64,000 bases of DNA from Stenomitos rutilans HA7619-LM2 (GCA_019358945.1 JAHHIE010000035.1:1-64000); one strand, 5' to 3'. Shown: positions 1 through 8,402, numbered from the stretch's first letter. Notes: generated by a model not told the origin, from the sequence alone. Numbers and translations: made by a program.

Positions 1-122
1 AAAATTTCACGTTGTTCCTTACTCACGCTAATTTTGATGTTAGAAGTACGTCCACGCATAAGCTATCCAGAGTCTTTAGGATGATCCTATCGATTTCCGA
101 CCCCCTTCAACAACGAGTTGTA

Positions 123-265
123 CTAAGGATCGTGGATTTAATAAAACCGCATTTTGTAGGATGTGTTAAGCGATAGCCGTAACGCATCAATCCCTGAAAC
201 GATGGTTACGCTGCGCTAACACATCCTACTTAAGCAATCGGAGTTATTAAATCCACCATCCTTAG
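123..265. mobile_element. Nested inverted-repeat (MITE-like) element
   Basis: Two inverted repeats sit one inside the other. The outer arms (123-143 and 245-265) are 21 bp and match at 20 of 21 positions. The inner arms (156-168, GTAGGATGTGTTA, and 217-229) are a perfect 13-bp inverted repeat around a short core rich in GTTACG/CGTAAC. There is no coding sequence inside. The layout suggests a small non-autonomous element inserted into another one, or one compound element. I see no clear target-site duplication. The rest of 1-320 shows no gene and nothing else I can name. Confidence 0.6.
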
Positions 266-320
266 CAGGCAGTGGCCAGCCTTTCTTCTTATCCCTCATC
301 CTTTAGCCCTACTCCCCATC

Positions 321-1187
321 ATGCAAACCCAATGGCAGTTTCTTTTGCAAAACTTGGGCGATTGGCGAGGGTCATTTACTCGCCTTTCCTTCACTGGAGA
401 GCTACGGGAAGAAATACCCACGATCGTGTCGTTAGAGGGCTTAAACGACAATCAAACCATTCGCCAAATTATCCGGCGCTATGCTGCGAACGTCAACACG
501 AAGGAAGATGCGTCTCTTCAAACTAGTGACCCAATCGACGAAAAAGTTCTGATTTACAGTTCGCTAGGGCGAGGGACACTGTTTTTTGACGATGGAGCCT
601 TTTCTCAAGGGTCTATCCAGTTCGCGCCTTTTTCAGACTTTGGTGCTGAGTTGGGGCTAATTGCAGGCGACCGCCGTTTGCGGCTAGTGCAACTGTTCGA
701 TCGCGAGAGCACCCTTCATCAACTAACGCTCATTCGGGAGCAGCGGGCCGGAAGCGATGCAGCCGAACGTCCGCCCTTAACGCTGGATGATCTTCTTGGT
801 GAATGGCAGGGAGAAGCTGTAACGCTGTATCCTGATTGGCAATCGCCCACAACCTATCTGACGCACTTAAAGCTCAGCCGCAGCGATGAAAACCAGGTAG
901 AGCAACAATTAACTTTTGGTGAGGGTGCAGGAACGACCCTGCGATCGACCGCGATCGTGAATGGTTCTCGCCTCCAATTTGAGCAAGGGACTTTACCTGT
1001 GCAAGTGCTGCTTCTACCAGACGGAGCGTCTGCAACCAGCCCTGTTCGCATTCAAACCAAGCAGCCCTTTTTTCTGGAGGTTGGATGGCTCCTCCAGCCG
1101 GGTCTCCGTCAACGCATGATTCGCCGCTACGACCAGCAGGGAGCTTGGAGCAGCCTCACTCTAGTGACAGAGCGAAAGCTAGTCTGA
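321..1187 (+). CDS. DUF3598 family protein (lipocalin-like fold)
   Basis: This 288-aa protein begins with the pattern typical of cyanobacterial DUF3598 proteins: a tryptophan-rich opening (QWQFLLQNLGDWRGSFTR), then a block of short beta-strand-like segments. The family is predicted to have a lipocalin-like barrel related to the CpcS/CpeS bilin lyases, but its members have no agreed biochemical function. No signal peptide or membrane segment is visible, so it is probably cytosolic. Its second half (about 150-288) repeats the layout of the first, with another WxG motif (LLGEWQGEA), which suggests two barrel-like halves. The ATG start is the first one that includes the conserved N-terminal tryptophan region. 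It stands alone on this strand. The family call is from memory of its pattern; the function is unknown. Confidence 0.8.
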   Translation: MQTQWQFLLQNLGDWRGSFTRLSFTGELREEIPTIVSLEGLNDNQTIRQIIRRYAANVNTKEDASLQTSDPIDEKVLIYSSLGRGTLFFDDGAFSQGSIQFAPFSDFGAELGLIAGDRRLRLVQLFDRESTLHQLTLIREQRAGSDAAERPPLTLDDLLGEWQGEAVTLYPDWQSPTTYLTHLKLSRSDENQVEQQLTFGEGAGTTLRSTAIVNGSRLQFEQGTLPVQVLLLPDGASATSPVRIQTKQPFFLEVGWLLQPGLRQRMIRRYDQQGAWSSLTLVTERKLV

Positions 1188-1220
1188 TAGCAACCGTCAT
1201 CAATTGAGATGTCCACGGGC

Positions 1221-1316
1221 TTAAGACTTGCTGCGAGGAAAGAGATAGCTCAGGGTCAAAACGCCTGATCCAACGAGAGCAGCAATCACGAACAGTGCCA
1301 GCGGTAAAGAAAGCAT
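1221..1316 (-). CDS. Candidate 31-aa single-span membrane micro-protein
   Basis: A very short ATG-to-TAA frame encodes MLSLPLALFVIAALVGSGVL followed by TLSYLFPRSKS. That is one hydrophobic helix of about 20 residues with a short basic tail, the same architecture as the small single-helix subunits of photosynthetic complexes. I cannot match it to PetL, PetM, PetN, PsaM, PsbM, PsbT or Ycf12 by sequence. No convincing Shine-Dalgarno site precedes the ATG, which is not decisive in cyanobacteria. It lies convergent to the DUF3598 gene, 33 bp away. It could be chance, but the composition is unusually clean for a random frame. Confidence 0.4.
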   Translation of the reverse strand: MLSLPLALFVIAALVGSGVLTLSYLFPRSKS

Positions 1317-1422
1317 AGCGAATTACGGTGTTGCAACTAGCTATCACATTATCGGCAGGATTTGACAGACTTGTGACTGCCCTATCTCAGCCTGTTGACA
1401 AAAATTTGCTAGCCCGTTTGGC

Positions 1423-1719
1423 GTGAGTACAAACAGAAAGCGTGTTGCTGAAACACTGAAACAGCGCAGGCAACAGGGTGCGATCGAGGTTGCGGTGGGT
1501 GTGTTTCCGCATCCACCCCAGCAAACTCAGTACAAGCCACTGTTTGAAGAGCGCTTTGTCGGTATTGCCCGTCAAGCGCATCCAGCGTTAGAGCAGAGCA
1601 CCATAAGCCTGGAAAGCTTTACAAAGCTGTCTCACGCGCTGACAACCTTGCGTCGAGATCGTGTGGGAGCGATTGATCGGGTCTTACACGAGCAGCATCT
1701 AGAGCAACGCATTGCTTAA
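1423..1719 (+). pseudogene. LysR-type regulator remnant (effector domain only)
   Basis: The translation contains a recognisable piece of a LysR-family effector-binding domain. It runs through IEVAVGVFP, a block ending in FVGIARQAHPAL and a SHALTTLRRDRVGAIDRVL segment, which match the family's conserved D-x-A-I-G, R-x-x-H-P and H-x-x-x-x-x-x-G-x-x-x-D stretches. The N-terminal winged-helix DNA-binding domain is missing. I found no helix-turn-helix coding in the roughly 100 bp upstream in any frame. The C-terminal half of the effector domain is also gone, because the frame stops soon after the first lobe. A protein like this cannot bind DNA as a normal LysR regulator, so I call it a decayed gene. 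It may once have controlled a neighbour such as the MFS exporter; that is inference. Confidence 0.7.
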
Positions 1720-1730
1720 TAAAGCGTGAC

Positions 1731-1997
1731 TCAGTCGTCACGGCATGGCTGCATCGCCTTCATTGAACGATGGATGAGGCGACAGGGCCAGAGACAGGCC
1801 CCGCAAAGGCTGACGGCAGCGATCGCGGTAAATGTTTGCCACTGTTCTCCCGGTTGATCGGTTGCATCTGGAGTGCAGGATTCGGTGCGATCAGTCGAGT
1901 TTAACGACGAGTGCGAGAGTTGACTGGCTGCATGCACTCCTTCGATTGCGGCTCCGATCGCATAAGCCGCCGCGGCAATGCCTAACCAGTGATGCAT
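1731..1997 (-). CDS. Small hypothetical membrane protein
   Basis: This 88-aa frame has two hydrophobic stretches, near residues 4-20 (WLGIAAAAYAIGAAIEGV) and 57-73 (FTAIAAVSLCGACLWP), joined by a polar linker. That suggests a two-span inner-membrane protein or a signal anchor plus one span. I do not recognise the family. It runs convergent to the LysR remnant with 11 bp between the stops, and it lies downstream of the small protein at 2061-2297 on the same strand, so the two could share a transcript. Codon use and composition look coding, but the evidence is moderate. Confidence 0.5.
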   Translation of the reverse strand: MHHWLGIAAAAYAIGAAIEGVHAASQLSHSSLNSTDRTESCTPDATDQPGEQWQTFTAIAAVSLCGACLWPCRLIHRSMKAMQPCRDD

Positions 1998-2060
1998 AGT
2001 GTTGTGCCCTTAAGCTGCAATGTGTGAAGCGTGTTAGGAGGGCTGAACTGATACTTAGAG

Positions 2061-2297
2061 TTAATGGCTACCCTGATTAACAGAGTTTCTGTCTTCAGCA
2101 AGATCACGAATGAGCGGCAGTTTAGATTGAATGTAGGTGTCGAGGCTGCTGGTGTCTTGAGCATCGATCAACTGCTGGGCTTTGAACCGCTTAAGGAGAA
2201 ACTGCACGAGGTCAGAGTCTTCAAATTGCAGCAATGTGCTGACTTGAGTTGACTCCACTAAAGCCCAAAGCTGTCGCATCATGTTGGGAGTGACCAT
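2061..2297 (-). CDS. Small conserved cyanobacterial protein of unknown function
   Basis: The 78-aa acidic, mostly helical protein contains MRQLWALVESTQVSTLLQ and ends its conserved part with YIQSKLPLIRDLAEDR. I recognise this pattern from small conserved hypothetical proteins in many cyanobacteria; no function is known. No signal or membrane segment is visible. A GTG directly precedes the chosen ATG (GTGATG), and an AGAGG sequence lies a few bases upstream, so either start would work. A palindrome about 75 bp upstream (2373-2386) may be an operator for it. Confidence 0.75.
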   Translation of the reverse strand: MVTPNMMRQLWALVESTQVSTLLQFEDSDLVQFLLKRFKAQQLIDAQDTSSLDTYIQSKLPLIRDLAEDRNSVNQGSH

Positions 2298-2818
2298 CAC
2301 CGTGAACCTCTTAAGCTTTTCTTTATATTTACATGGTTTTTTGGCTTGCGCCTGCTTCTTTCCTCAAACTTTATGTATCGATACATCGCAAGAATGTATC
2401 CAGAGATACTTTGATAAAGGAAGCGTACCTGTCGTAGTTAGTTGTAGAGCGCATACAGCTCTTTCGCTTCGCCACAAGATGAGCCTCTTGTAACAGTCAG
2501 GCGATTGCGCAAGCCTCTTTTCAGTTCTAACGTTTCTCTGCGGGCTGGACTGCTGCGCTCGCTACAGATGGCAAGCCTCGTTCGAGTTGAGTCAATGCGG
2601 CAAATCCTCTGAAGGTCTGTACGATTTGGCCTGACTTTGAGTAAATAGCATCGGGTTTGGTCATTAATTTAGGCGCTATTCTTTTGTCAGCTCAAAGAGT
2701 CGCGTTCGATTTAGCTCAGGGGACAGATACGACAACAAGTCTTTGATGTTTAAGATGCGCTTTGCTAATCTCTATTCGACGGTGAAACCAGGATATTAGA
2801 TCGGGTCTGAGGATTGGT
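2298..2818. other. Intergenic region with a palindromic candidate operator
   Basis: This stretch of about 520 bp contains no convincing gene. The frames in it are short and look like chance. The one structure I see is a perfect 14-bp palindrome, ATGTATCGATACAT, at 2373-2386. Its right half pairs again with ATGTATC at 2394-2400, giving two overlapping inverted repeats. The site is upstream of the minus-strand small protein (start 2297) and about 430 bp before the MFS gene. Confidence 0.5.
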
Positions 2819-3961
2819 ATGCGCCCTTATCTTGTTTGGCTTTTGGCGATCGCGTGTGGTACGACGGTTGCCAACCTTTACTATAACCAGCCCTTGCTCG
2901 CGTTAATTGCCCGCAACTTTCAAGTTACGGATCAAGCCGCAGGATTTATTCCTATGGCAACGCAGGTGGGTTACGCACTGGGTATTTTGCTGTTTGTACC
3001 GCTGGGTGATCTCCTGGAGCGGCGCAAACTCATTGTTACCATGCTGGGCCTCACGGCATTAGCGTTGGGACTGGCGGCAATATCGCTCAATTTAACGTCG
3101 CTGACTATAGCAAGCTTTGCAATCGGAATGAGTACGATCGCGTCTCACGTCATGATTCCCTTCGCGGCTCAACTAACCGATCCTAAGGAGCGCGGCAGAG
3201 TCATTGGCACAATCATGGGCGGTCTGCTGATTGGCATTTTAGCAGCGCGAGTGGTGAGCGGCTTCATCGGTGCGGCTCTGGATTGGAGAGCGATGTACTG
3301 GATCGCCAGTGGACTGACCCTGGCGCTAGCGGTTCTGCTCTGGCGGGTGTTACCTCAAAGTCAACCCGCGTTGCATCTCTCGTATGCAAAGTTGATGCAG
3401 TCTCTATTCCACATTGTGCGAGAGCAACCTGTTTTGCGAGACGTAGCCGCGATCGGAGCCTTGTCATTTGGTGCCTTCAGCGCCTTTTGGAGTACCCTGG
3501 TCTTCCTGCTGGAGCAGCCGCCTTACCATTACGGCAGCGCGCTTACAGGACTCTTTGGGCTAGTGGGGATCGTTGGAGCTGCTGCTGCACCTGTTGTTGG
3601 TCGAATGGCCGATCGCAAAAGTCCGAAGCTCACAGCAACCATTGGCGTAATCATCACAACATTATCTTTTGTGCTCTTTTGGGTATGGGGGCACGTGCTT
3701 TGGGGCTTGATTGTGGGGGTCATACTGCTAGATTTGGGCGTGCAAACGACTCAAATTTCTAATCAGGCCCAAGTTTACAGCCTGCCAGAAGACATTCACA
3801 GTCGCTTAAATGCCCTTTACATCATGTTTTACTTCGTTGGAGGGGCGATCGGATCGCTTTTGGGTGCTTACAGTTGGAGTTACGGGCAATGGCAGGGCGT
3901 TTGTGCCGTTAGTTTACTGTTACTAACAGGTGCTCTAGCCGTGTCTTGGAAAGGGCAATAG
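2819..3961 (+). CDS. MFS transporter (drug/metabolite exporter-like)
   Basis: This 380-aa, strongly hydrophobic protein has about 12 predicted membrane helices. It starts with the pattern NLYYNQPLLA in helix 1, seen in a group of MFS transporters of the YfiS/YgaY kind, and carries MFS motif A (GDLLERRK, residues 63-70) in the loop between helices 2 and 3. It should use the proton gradient to move a small molecule across the inner membrane, probably outward, but the substrate cannot be read from sequence. The ATG at 2819 places helix 1 at the very N-terminus, as is normal for the group. The dehydrogenase gene follows on the same strand after 131 bp and has its own ribosome binding site, so co-transcription is possible but not certain. 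Confidence 0.85.
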   Translation: MRPYLVWLLAIACGTTVANLYYNQPLLALIARNFQVTDQAAGFIPMATQVGYALGILLFVPLGDLLERRKLIVTMLGLTALALGLAAISLNLTSLTIASFAIGMSTIASHVMIPFAAQLTDPKERGRVIGTIMGGLLIGILAARVVSGFIGAALDWRAMYWIASGLTLALAVLLWRVLPQSQPALHLSYAKLMQSLFHIVREQPVLRDVAAIGALSFGAFSAFWSTLVFLLEQPPYHYGSALTGLFGLVGIVGAAAAPVVGRMADRKSPKLTATIGVIITTLSFVLFWVWGHVLWGLIVGVILLDLGVQTTQISNQAQVYSLPEDIHSRLNALYIMFYFVGGAIGSLLGAYSWSYGQWQGVCAVSLLLLTGALAVSWKGQ

Positions 3962-4092
3962 TAACGCCGCCTTCGCACGCAGCCAACAAAGTGAACACCC
4001 ACAAAGATGCTTTTACGAAACTGGCTTTTTTACAAAACTGACTTTGATGAATCTGGGTTTGATGAATCTAGCAAGCAAAAGGAGATCGATCG

Positions 4093-4998
4093 ATGAGTGA
4101 CACGATTGGCTTTGTAGGATTAGGCAGCATGGGCTTGCCTCTGGCGATCAACTTGCTGGAATCAGGCTATGAGCTACGGGTTTACAACCGCACAGCAGCC
4201 AAAGCACAGTCGCTAGTGGAGAAGGGCGCGATCGCGGTTGATGCTCCAGCCGATGTAGTAGAACCTGGAGGCGTTGTCATCAGCATTCTGTCAAATGACC
4301 AGGCGTTAGAAGAGGTTGTACTGGGTGAACAGGGACTTTTAAGCCGTTTGGCAGCCGACAGTATCCACCTTTCTATGAGTACAGTGGCACCCACAACGGC
4401 GCAGAAGCTGGCGGCACAGCACACTCAGCAAGGTGCACATTACCTCGCAGCACCCGTCTTTGGTCGCCCCGATGCGGTCGCTGCTAGAAAACTGTGGATC
4501 ACCTTAGCAGGAAACGACGTTGCCAAAGCGCGAGTCCGTCCGCTGCTAGAAACGGTGGGGCAAGGGGTTTTTGACTTTGGAAACGAGGCGGGTGCTGCCA
4601 ATGTGGTCAAGCTGGCAGGCAACTTTCTCATCATTTCAGCGATCGAAGCAATGGCAGAAGCCTTTACCCTGGCAGAAAAGAATGGGGTCGATCGCACTCA
4701 GATCGCTAATCTTTTTGGGCAAACCCTCTTCGCCTGCCCCATCTACCAAAACTACGGACGCATGATTGCCCAGCAGCAATACGAACCCGCAGGCTTCAAA
4801 CTCGCTTTAGGTTTAAAAGATGTCACCCTGGCATTGCAGACTGCCAACGCTAGCCAAATGCCCCTGCCCCTTGCCAGCCTGTTGCACGATCGCTTAATTG
4901 CCGCAGTGGCAAACGGCAAAGGCGACATTGACTGGACAGGGCTTGCGCTCACAATCTCTGAAGAAGCAGGGTTGAAAAGGGGGAGCGGCGAGGGATGA
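4093..4998 (+). CDS. NAD(P)-dependent beta-hydroxyacid dehydrogenase (GLYR1/HIBADH family)
   Basis: The 301-aa enzyme opens with a Rossmann dinucleotide fold, GFVGLGSMG at residues 6-14, followed by VYNRT at the end of strand 2. An arginine there favours NADPH over NADH. The second conserved block, STVAP (96-100), the substrate loop APVFGRPDA (120-128) and the catalytic lysine K173 in NVVKLAGNF are all present. The family reduces or oxidises short beta-hydroxyacids such as glyoxylate, succinic semialdehyde, tartronate semialdehyde and 3-hydroxyisobutyrate. In bacteria and plants GLYR-type members detoxify aldehydes. Which substrate is used here cannot be told. An AAGGAG ribosome binding site precedes the ATG. 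Length is normal for the family. Confidence 0.85.
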   Translation: MSDTIGFVGLGSMGLPLAINLLESGYELRVYNRTAAKAQSLVEKGAIAVDAPADVVEPGGVVISILSNDQALEEVVLGEQGLLSRLAADSIHLSMSTVAPTTAQKLAAQHTQQGAHYLAAPVFGRPDAVAARKLWITLAGNDVAKARVRPLLETVGQGVFDFGNEAGAANVVKLAGNFLIISAIEAMAEAFTLAEKNGVDRTQIANLFGQTLFACPIYQNYGRMIAQQQYEPAGFKLALGLKDVTLALQTANASQMPLPLASLLHDRLIAAVANGKGDIDWTGLALTISEEAGLKRGSGEG

Positions 4999-5339
4999 GT
5001 TTTCAACAGTCGCGAAGTGTTTTCGTATCAGCCTCAGATTGTTCCCGGAAATCGGGTTGCAGTCTCGGCACCATAACGGCACGTAGCCTCATTAGCAAGG
5101 TTGAACAACGGCTTCTCTCATGTCTCGCGCATAGGAGGAGTTGTTTTAAGCATGGAACGTGGGAAAGGACAAGCGGTGTCTTCCCACAGTTAGACTATGA
5201 CGCTGATGGGAATCGCCCTTCTAATAGAGATAACTAGACGCTTGATTTTTTAACGTGAGTCATGAATGAGGGCTGGCTACTGCAGCGATCGCCAATGGCA
5301 CTGCGTCAGTAGACTACGCCTGTAAGAAGGAGCATTAAC
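4999..5339. other. Intergenic region, no gene recognised
   Basis: About 340 bp between the dehydrogenase and the DJ-1 family gene. The longest frame (to 5237) overlaps the preceding stop and has no recognisable protein features. A strong AGGAGG at about 5131-5136 is followed by an ATG that opens a frame of only 13 codons. I see no tRNA, no mobile element and no clear terminator here. Confidence 0.5.
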
Positions 5340-5915
5340 ATGACTCAAGCACTCAACCATAAGAAAATTGCCATCCTCATTGCTGATGGCTTTGAGCAAG
5401 TGGAAATGACTGAACCCAGGAAAGCGCTGGATGAAGCAGGCGCACAGACTTTCATCATCTCACCTAACGACGACACTGTTCAGGGCTGGAATCACTTCGA
5501 TAAGGGCGACACATTCCCTGTAGATGTACCAGTAAACAGTGCCAATCCGGCTGAGTATGATGCGCTGCTGCTACCAGGCGGTGTTGCAAATCCTGACCAG
5601 CTTCGCGTGAATGAGAAAGCCGTTCAGTTTATCCAGTCCTTCTTTAAGGCTGGTAAGCCAGTCGCCGCTATCTGTCACGCGCCCTGGACGTTGATTGAGG
5701 CGGAAATCGTGAAAGGTCGCCAAATCACATCCTGGCCCTCGCTCCAAACTGACTTGAGAAATGCAGGTGCCCAATGGGTGGATCAAGAAGTCGTGACAGA
5801 CAACGGGTTGGTTACTAGCCGCAAACCCCAGGATATTCCAGCATTTAACCGCGCGATCGTGGCAGCCTTTGCTGTCGATCGTCAGCAAGAACAACAGCTC
5901 TCCTCTGTACGTTAG
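5340..5915 (+). CDS. DJ-1/PfpI family protein (YhbO-type)
   Basis: This 191-aa protein has the flavodoxin-like DJ-1/PfpI fold. The conserved glutamate is E19 in ADGFEQVE, and the nucleophile elbow AICHAPW supplies C112 and H113. The length and the pattern PW after the Cys-His pair fit the YhbO/PfpI subgroup, whose members have been described as stress-protective proteins with glyoxalase, deglycase or peptidase activity; the main physiological role is debated. It is expected in the cytosol. An AAGGAG sequence lies 6 bp before the ATG. The gene stands alone and is convergent with hflX. Confidence 0.9.
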   Translation: MTQALNHKKIAILIADGFEQVEMTEPRKALDEAGAQTFIISPNDDTVQGWNHFDKGDTFPVDVPVNSANPAEYDALLLPGGVANPDQLRVNEKAVQFIQSFFKAGKPVAAICHAPWTLIEAEIVKGRQITSWPSLQTDLRNAGAQWVDQEVVTDNGLVTSRKPQDIPAFNRAIVAAFAVDRQQEQQLSSVR

Positions 5916-6046
5916 CGACAGCTTACTTTTCCCATACAGTGCGCCGCTTTATGAGGAAACGGTCTAGGATAAAGGGTCTAACGTCTTCCTACACCCCAAA
6001 CCCTACACCCTAACTCCGCTCAAACAGGCTACATCACTCATTGAGG

Positions 6047-7678
6047 CTAAGACGAAACCGCGTAATGCACTAATTGAGCCAGCTTGCGGCGCATCGTTTC
6101 CAGCCCTAACCCCTCGCTGGCAGAAATAAAGATTGCCTGGGGATACTCTTCTCGCGCCAGTTCCAGGCGATCGCCGTCCACCTGATCAATCTTGTTAAAC
6201 GCCAGCAGTGCTGGCCCCGGCGAAACAGGCATCGCCGACAAAATCTTCATTACCGATCGAATCTGGCTTTGCCATGCAGGATGGGAAAGATCCACCACAT
6301 GCAATAGCGCTTCAGCTTCCGTGACTTCTTCAAGCGTGGCGCGAAAGGCATCCATCAACGAAGGCGGCAAATCGTGGATAAAGCCTACGGTGTCAGTCAG
6401 CAGAAGGGTAATTGGTTCTTCGGTCACGGCATCTGGCACCACCAAACGTCGTGTGGTTGGGTCTAGCGTGGCAAACAGTTGGTCGGCGGCATAGACTTCG
6501 GCACTCGTCAAAACGTTCAGTAACGTAGACTTACCTGCATTCGTGTACCCCACCACGGCGACCGACGGCACCTCTTCATGCTGTCGCCGTTGCCGCATCC
6601 GCGATCGGTGGGCTTGGAGTTGATCTACTTCCTGCTGCAAGCGCGTAATGCGTCGCTGAATGGCTCGCCGCTCGGTTTCTAGCTTTGTTTCCCCTGGGCC
6701 CCGCGTTCCAATACCACCCCCTAACCGAGACATGGCCTGTCCACGTCCTGCCAGTCGCGGCAGCATGTATTCCAACTGAGCCAGTTCGACTTGAAGCTTC
6801 CCAGCTCCTGATTGCGCGCGCTGAGCAAAGATATCGAGAATCACCTCGGTGCGATCAACAACTCGAATGCCAATCAGCGTCTCCAAATTTCTCACCTGGG
6901 CTGGCGAAAGGTCGCGATCAAACACAACCAGATTCGCTCCCACCGACTGTGCCGCCAGCGCAATTTCTTGCACTTTCCCTTCGCCAACTACGGTTTGATG
7001 GTGAGGCTGGGGACGCTTTTGCTGAAGCGTTTGCAGCACGGTACCACCTGCTGCCTCAACCAGTCGCTCTAATTCCGTTAATCCATCTTGGAAGTGTTGA
7101 GAGGCTCGGTTATCCGTAATCAAGCCGACCAATAACACTTGATCATGGTCGCGATCGACCTGCCGCGCGGTATAGTCTCGTCGGAACTCCTCTTCAAGTC
7201 CTTCGACAAGATTCAGGAAGTCCTGATTAGTCAGCACATCCAGGCTTAGTGGCGGCGTTACTGTCCACGCAGTTTCAGGATGCGGCACCAAATGCGCCAG
7301 GTAAGTTTCTTTCACATACCCGGTTGCGCCCCCCCCACGACGCTCAAAACCACCACCAGTTAGGGTCAAAGTTACTAAAGCATCTAGCCGTTGCATTGCC
7401 ATCGCGGTCAACGCAGAATCACTCGGCGGTTCGAATTTTAGCTGGGTTGAAAGACAGCGAATTCCACAAAGCCGCTCAGCACCATAGCGAGGTAGTTCTA
7501 GTGGCGGAATTTGGGTTTGACGTGGAGTACCCACCCCAACCCGCATCACTTGACCACGTCGGTTGATGTAGGCGCAAACAGGCTGACTTAACTCAGTGCT
7601 AACCGCTGCTAAACGCTGAGCAAATTCGGGCGTTGTAATGCGATCGCCTGGCAACCGCTGGTGATATAACCGCTGCAA
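6047..7678 (-). CDS. hflX: Ribosome-associated GTPase HflX
   Basis: HflX binds the large ribosomal subunit and uses GTP to rescue stalled ribosomes during stress. The HflX nucleotide-binding domain (about 175-320) is followed by the linker GGIGTRGPGETKLE (321-334), a coiled coil and the G domain: G1 GYTNAGKS (377-384), G3 DTVG (429-432) and G4 NKID (495-498). A 160-residue N-terminal extension (ICAYINRRGQ-like region) is common in cyanobacterial HflX. The first usable start codon in frame is TTG at 7678, but homologous-looking sequence (ETVYGNLQGLKASQ) continues upstream in frame to a stop at 7766-7768 without ATG, GTG or TTG. The true start may therefore be a rare codon. It follows ssb on the same strand. 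Confidence 0.9.
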   Translation of the reverse strand: MQRLYHQRLPGDRITTPEFAQRLAAVSTELSQPVCAYINRRGQVMRVGVGTPRQTQIPPLELPRYGAERLCGIRCLSTQLKFEPPSDSALTAMAMQRLDALVTLTLTGGGFERRGGGATGYVKETYLAHLVPHPETAWTVTPPLSLDVLTNQDFLNLVEGLEEEFRRDYTARQVDRDHDQVLLVGLITDNRASQHFQDGLTELERLVEAAGGTVLQTLQQKRPQPHHQTVVGEGKVQEIALAAQSVGANLVVFDRDLSPAQVRNLETLIGIRVVDRTEVILDIFAQRAQSGAGKLQVELAQLEYMLPRLAGRGQAMSRLGGGIGTRGPGETKLETERRAIQRRITRLQQEVDQLQAHRSRMRQRRQHEEVPSVAVVGYTNAGKSTLLNVLTSAEVYAADQLFATLDPTTRRLVVPDAVTEEPITLLLTDTVGFIHDLPPSLMDAFRATLEEVTEAEALLHVVDLSHPAWQSQIRSVMKILSAMPVSPGPALLAFNKIDQVDGDRLELAREEYPQAIFISASEGLGLETMRRKLAQLVHYAVSS

Positions 7679-7830
7679 CTGCTTGATCTGACTGGCTTTT
7701 AAGCCCTGGAGATTTCCGTAAACCGTTTCGATAGAGGCAACTAGCCAAACGCAACTACATCCATTTTAGTCAATTGCGTGACCGTCGGGATCTTCCCTTG
7801 AACGTCCCGACAGATGCAATATTCCGATAC

Positions 7831-8277
7831 CTAAGCTGTAACAGGTGTTTTACCTTTTCGCTTCTGGGTTGTGGTCTCCGTTGTACCCGGTTCAGAGGCA
7901 GAGGCACTGTCCTCAGACGGCCCCTCTTCATCATCAAGACCACGGACAATATCCAAATCAATATCCAGAACAGACATTTCCAGGCCAGCGCGGGGCTTGT
8001 TGTCGCTGTTAGAAATGTAGGGTGTCGGCTCAACGCTTCCTGTGCAGATGATCAGCGATCCTTTTTTAAGAAATGACAGCTTCCGCCAGGCAGCGGAGCT
8101 TTCCCAGATGTTTAACGAAACTGTAAACGAATCATCACGATTCCGTGTTTTGCGGATATACAGCGTTGCTTTAGCAACCTTTGCCTTTTCGCCATTGCGC
8201 AGATCAACCGTCTTAATCTCTGCGTCTGCTGCTAAATTACCACTAACAATCCATTTGTTTAAGCCCACACTCGACAT
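7831..8277 (-). CDS. ssb: Accessory single-stranded DNA-binding protein (OB fold)
   Basis: The 148-aa protein has one OB-fold region of about 100 residues, opening with NKWIVSGNLAADAEIK and containing FTVSLNIWE and KKGSLIICTGSVE. These match the strand pattern of SSB proteins, which coat single-stranded DNA. The C-terminal 45 residues are acidic and Ser/Thr-rich, then basic, ending KRKGKTPVTA. The acidic DDDIPF-like tip that recruits repair proteins in canonical SSB is absent, so this is probably an accessory SSB and not the essential replicative one. I chose the ATG at 8277 because GGGAGAG precedes it and the OB fold starts directly after; longer frames upstream are not SSB-like. It lies between lptF and hflX on the same strand. 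Confidence 0.8.
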   Translation of the reverse strand: MSSVGLNKWIVSGNLAADAEIKTVDLRNGEKAKVAKATLYIRKTRNRDDSFTVSLNIWESSAAWRKLSFLKKGSLIICTGSVEPTPYISNSDNKPRAGLEMSVLDIDLDIVRGLDDEEGPSEDSASASEPGTTETTTQKRKGKTPVTA

Positions 8278-8402
8278 ATTTCTCTCCCAAGGATGCCGTT
8301 TTCTAAAGAATTCCCCGCTCAATAAAAAATAGAACAGGACGTCAACAAAAAATAGAACAGGAATCCTCAAGACGACATGGCTGATACTCCTTCTCACTTC
8401 CC

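Noticed and set aside
5131-5195. Strong AGGAGG followed by a 13-codon frame starting MERGKGQ
   Set aside because: Spacing to the ATG is long and a 13-codon peptide cannot be supported by sequence alone.
4995-5237. 80-aa frame after the beta-hydroxyacid dehydrogenase
   Set aside because: No recognisable domain or hydrophobic pattern; it overlaps the preceding stop and looks like chance.
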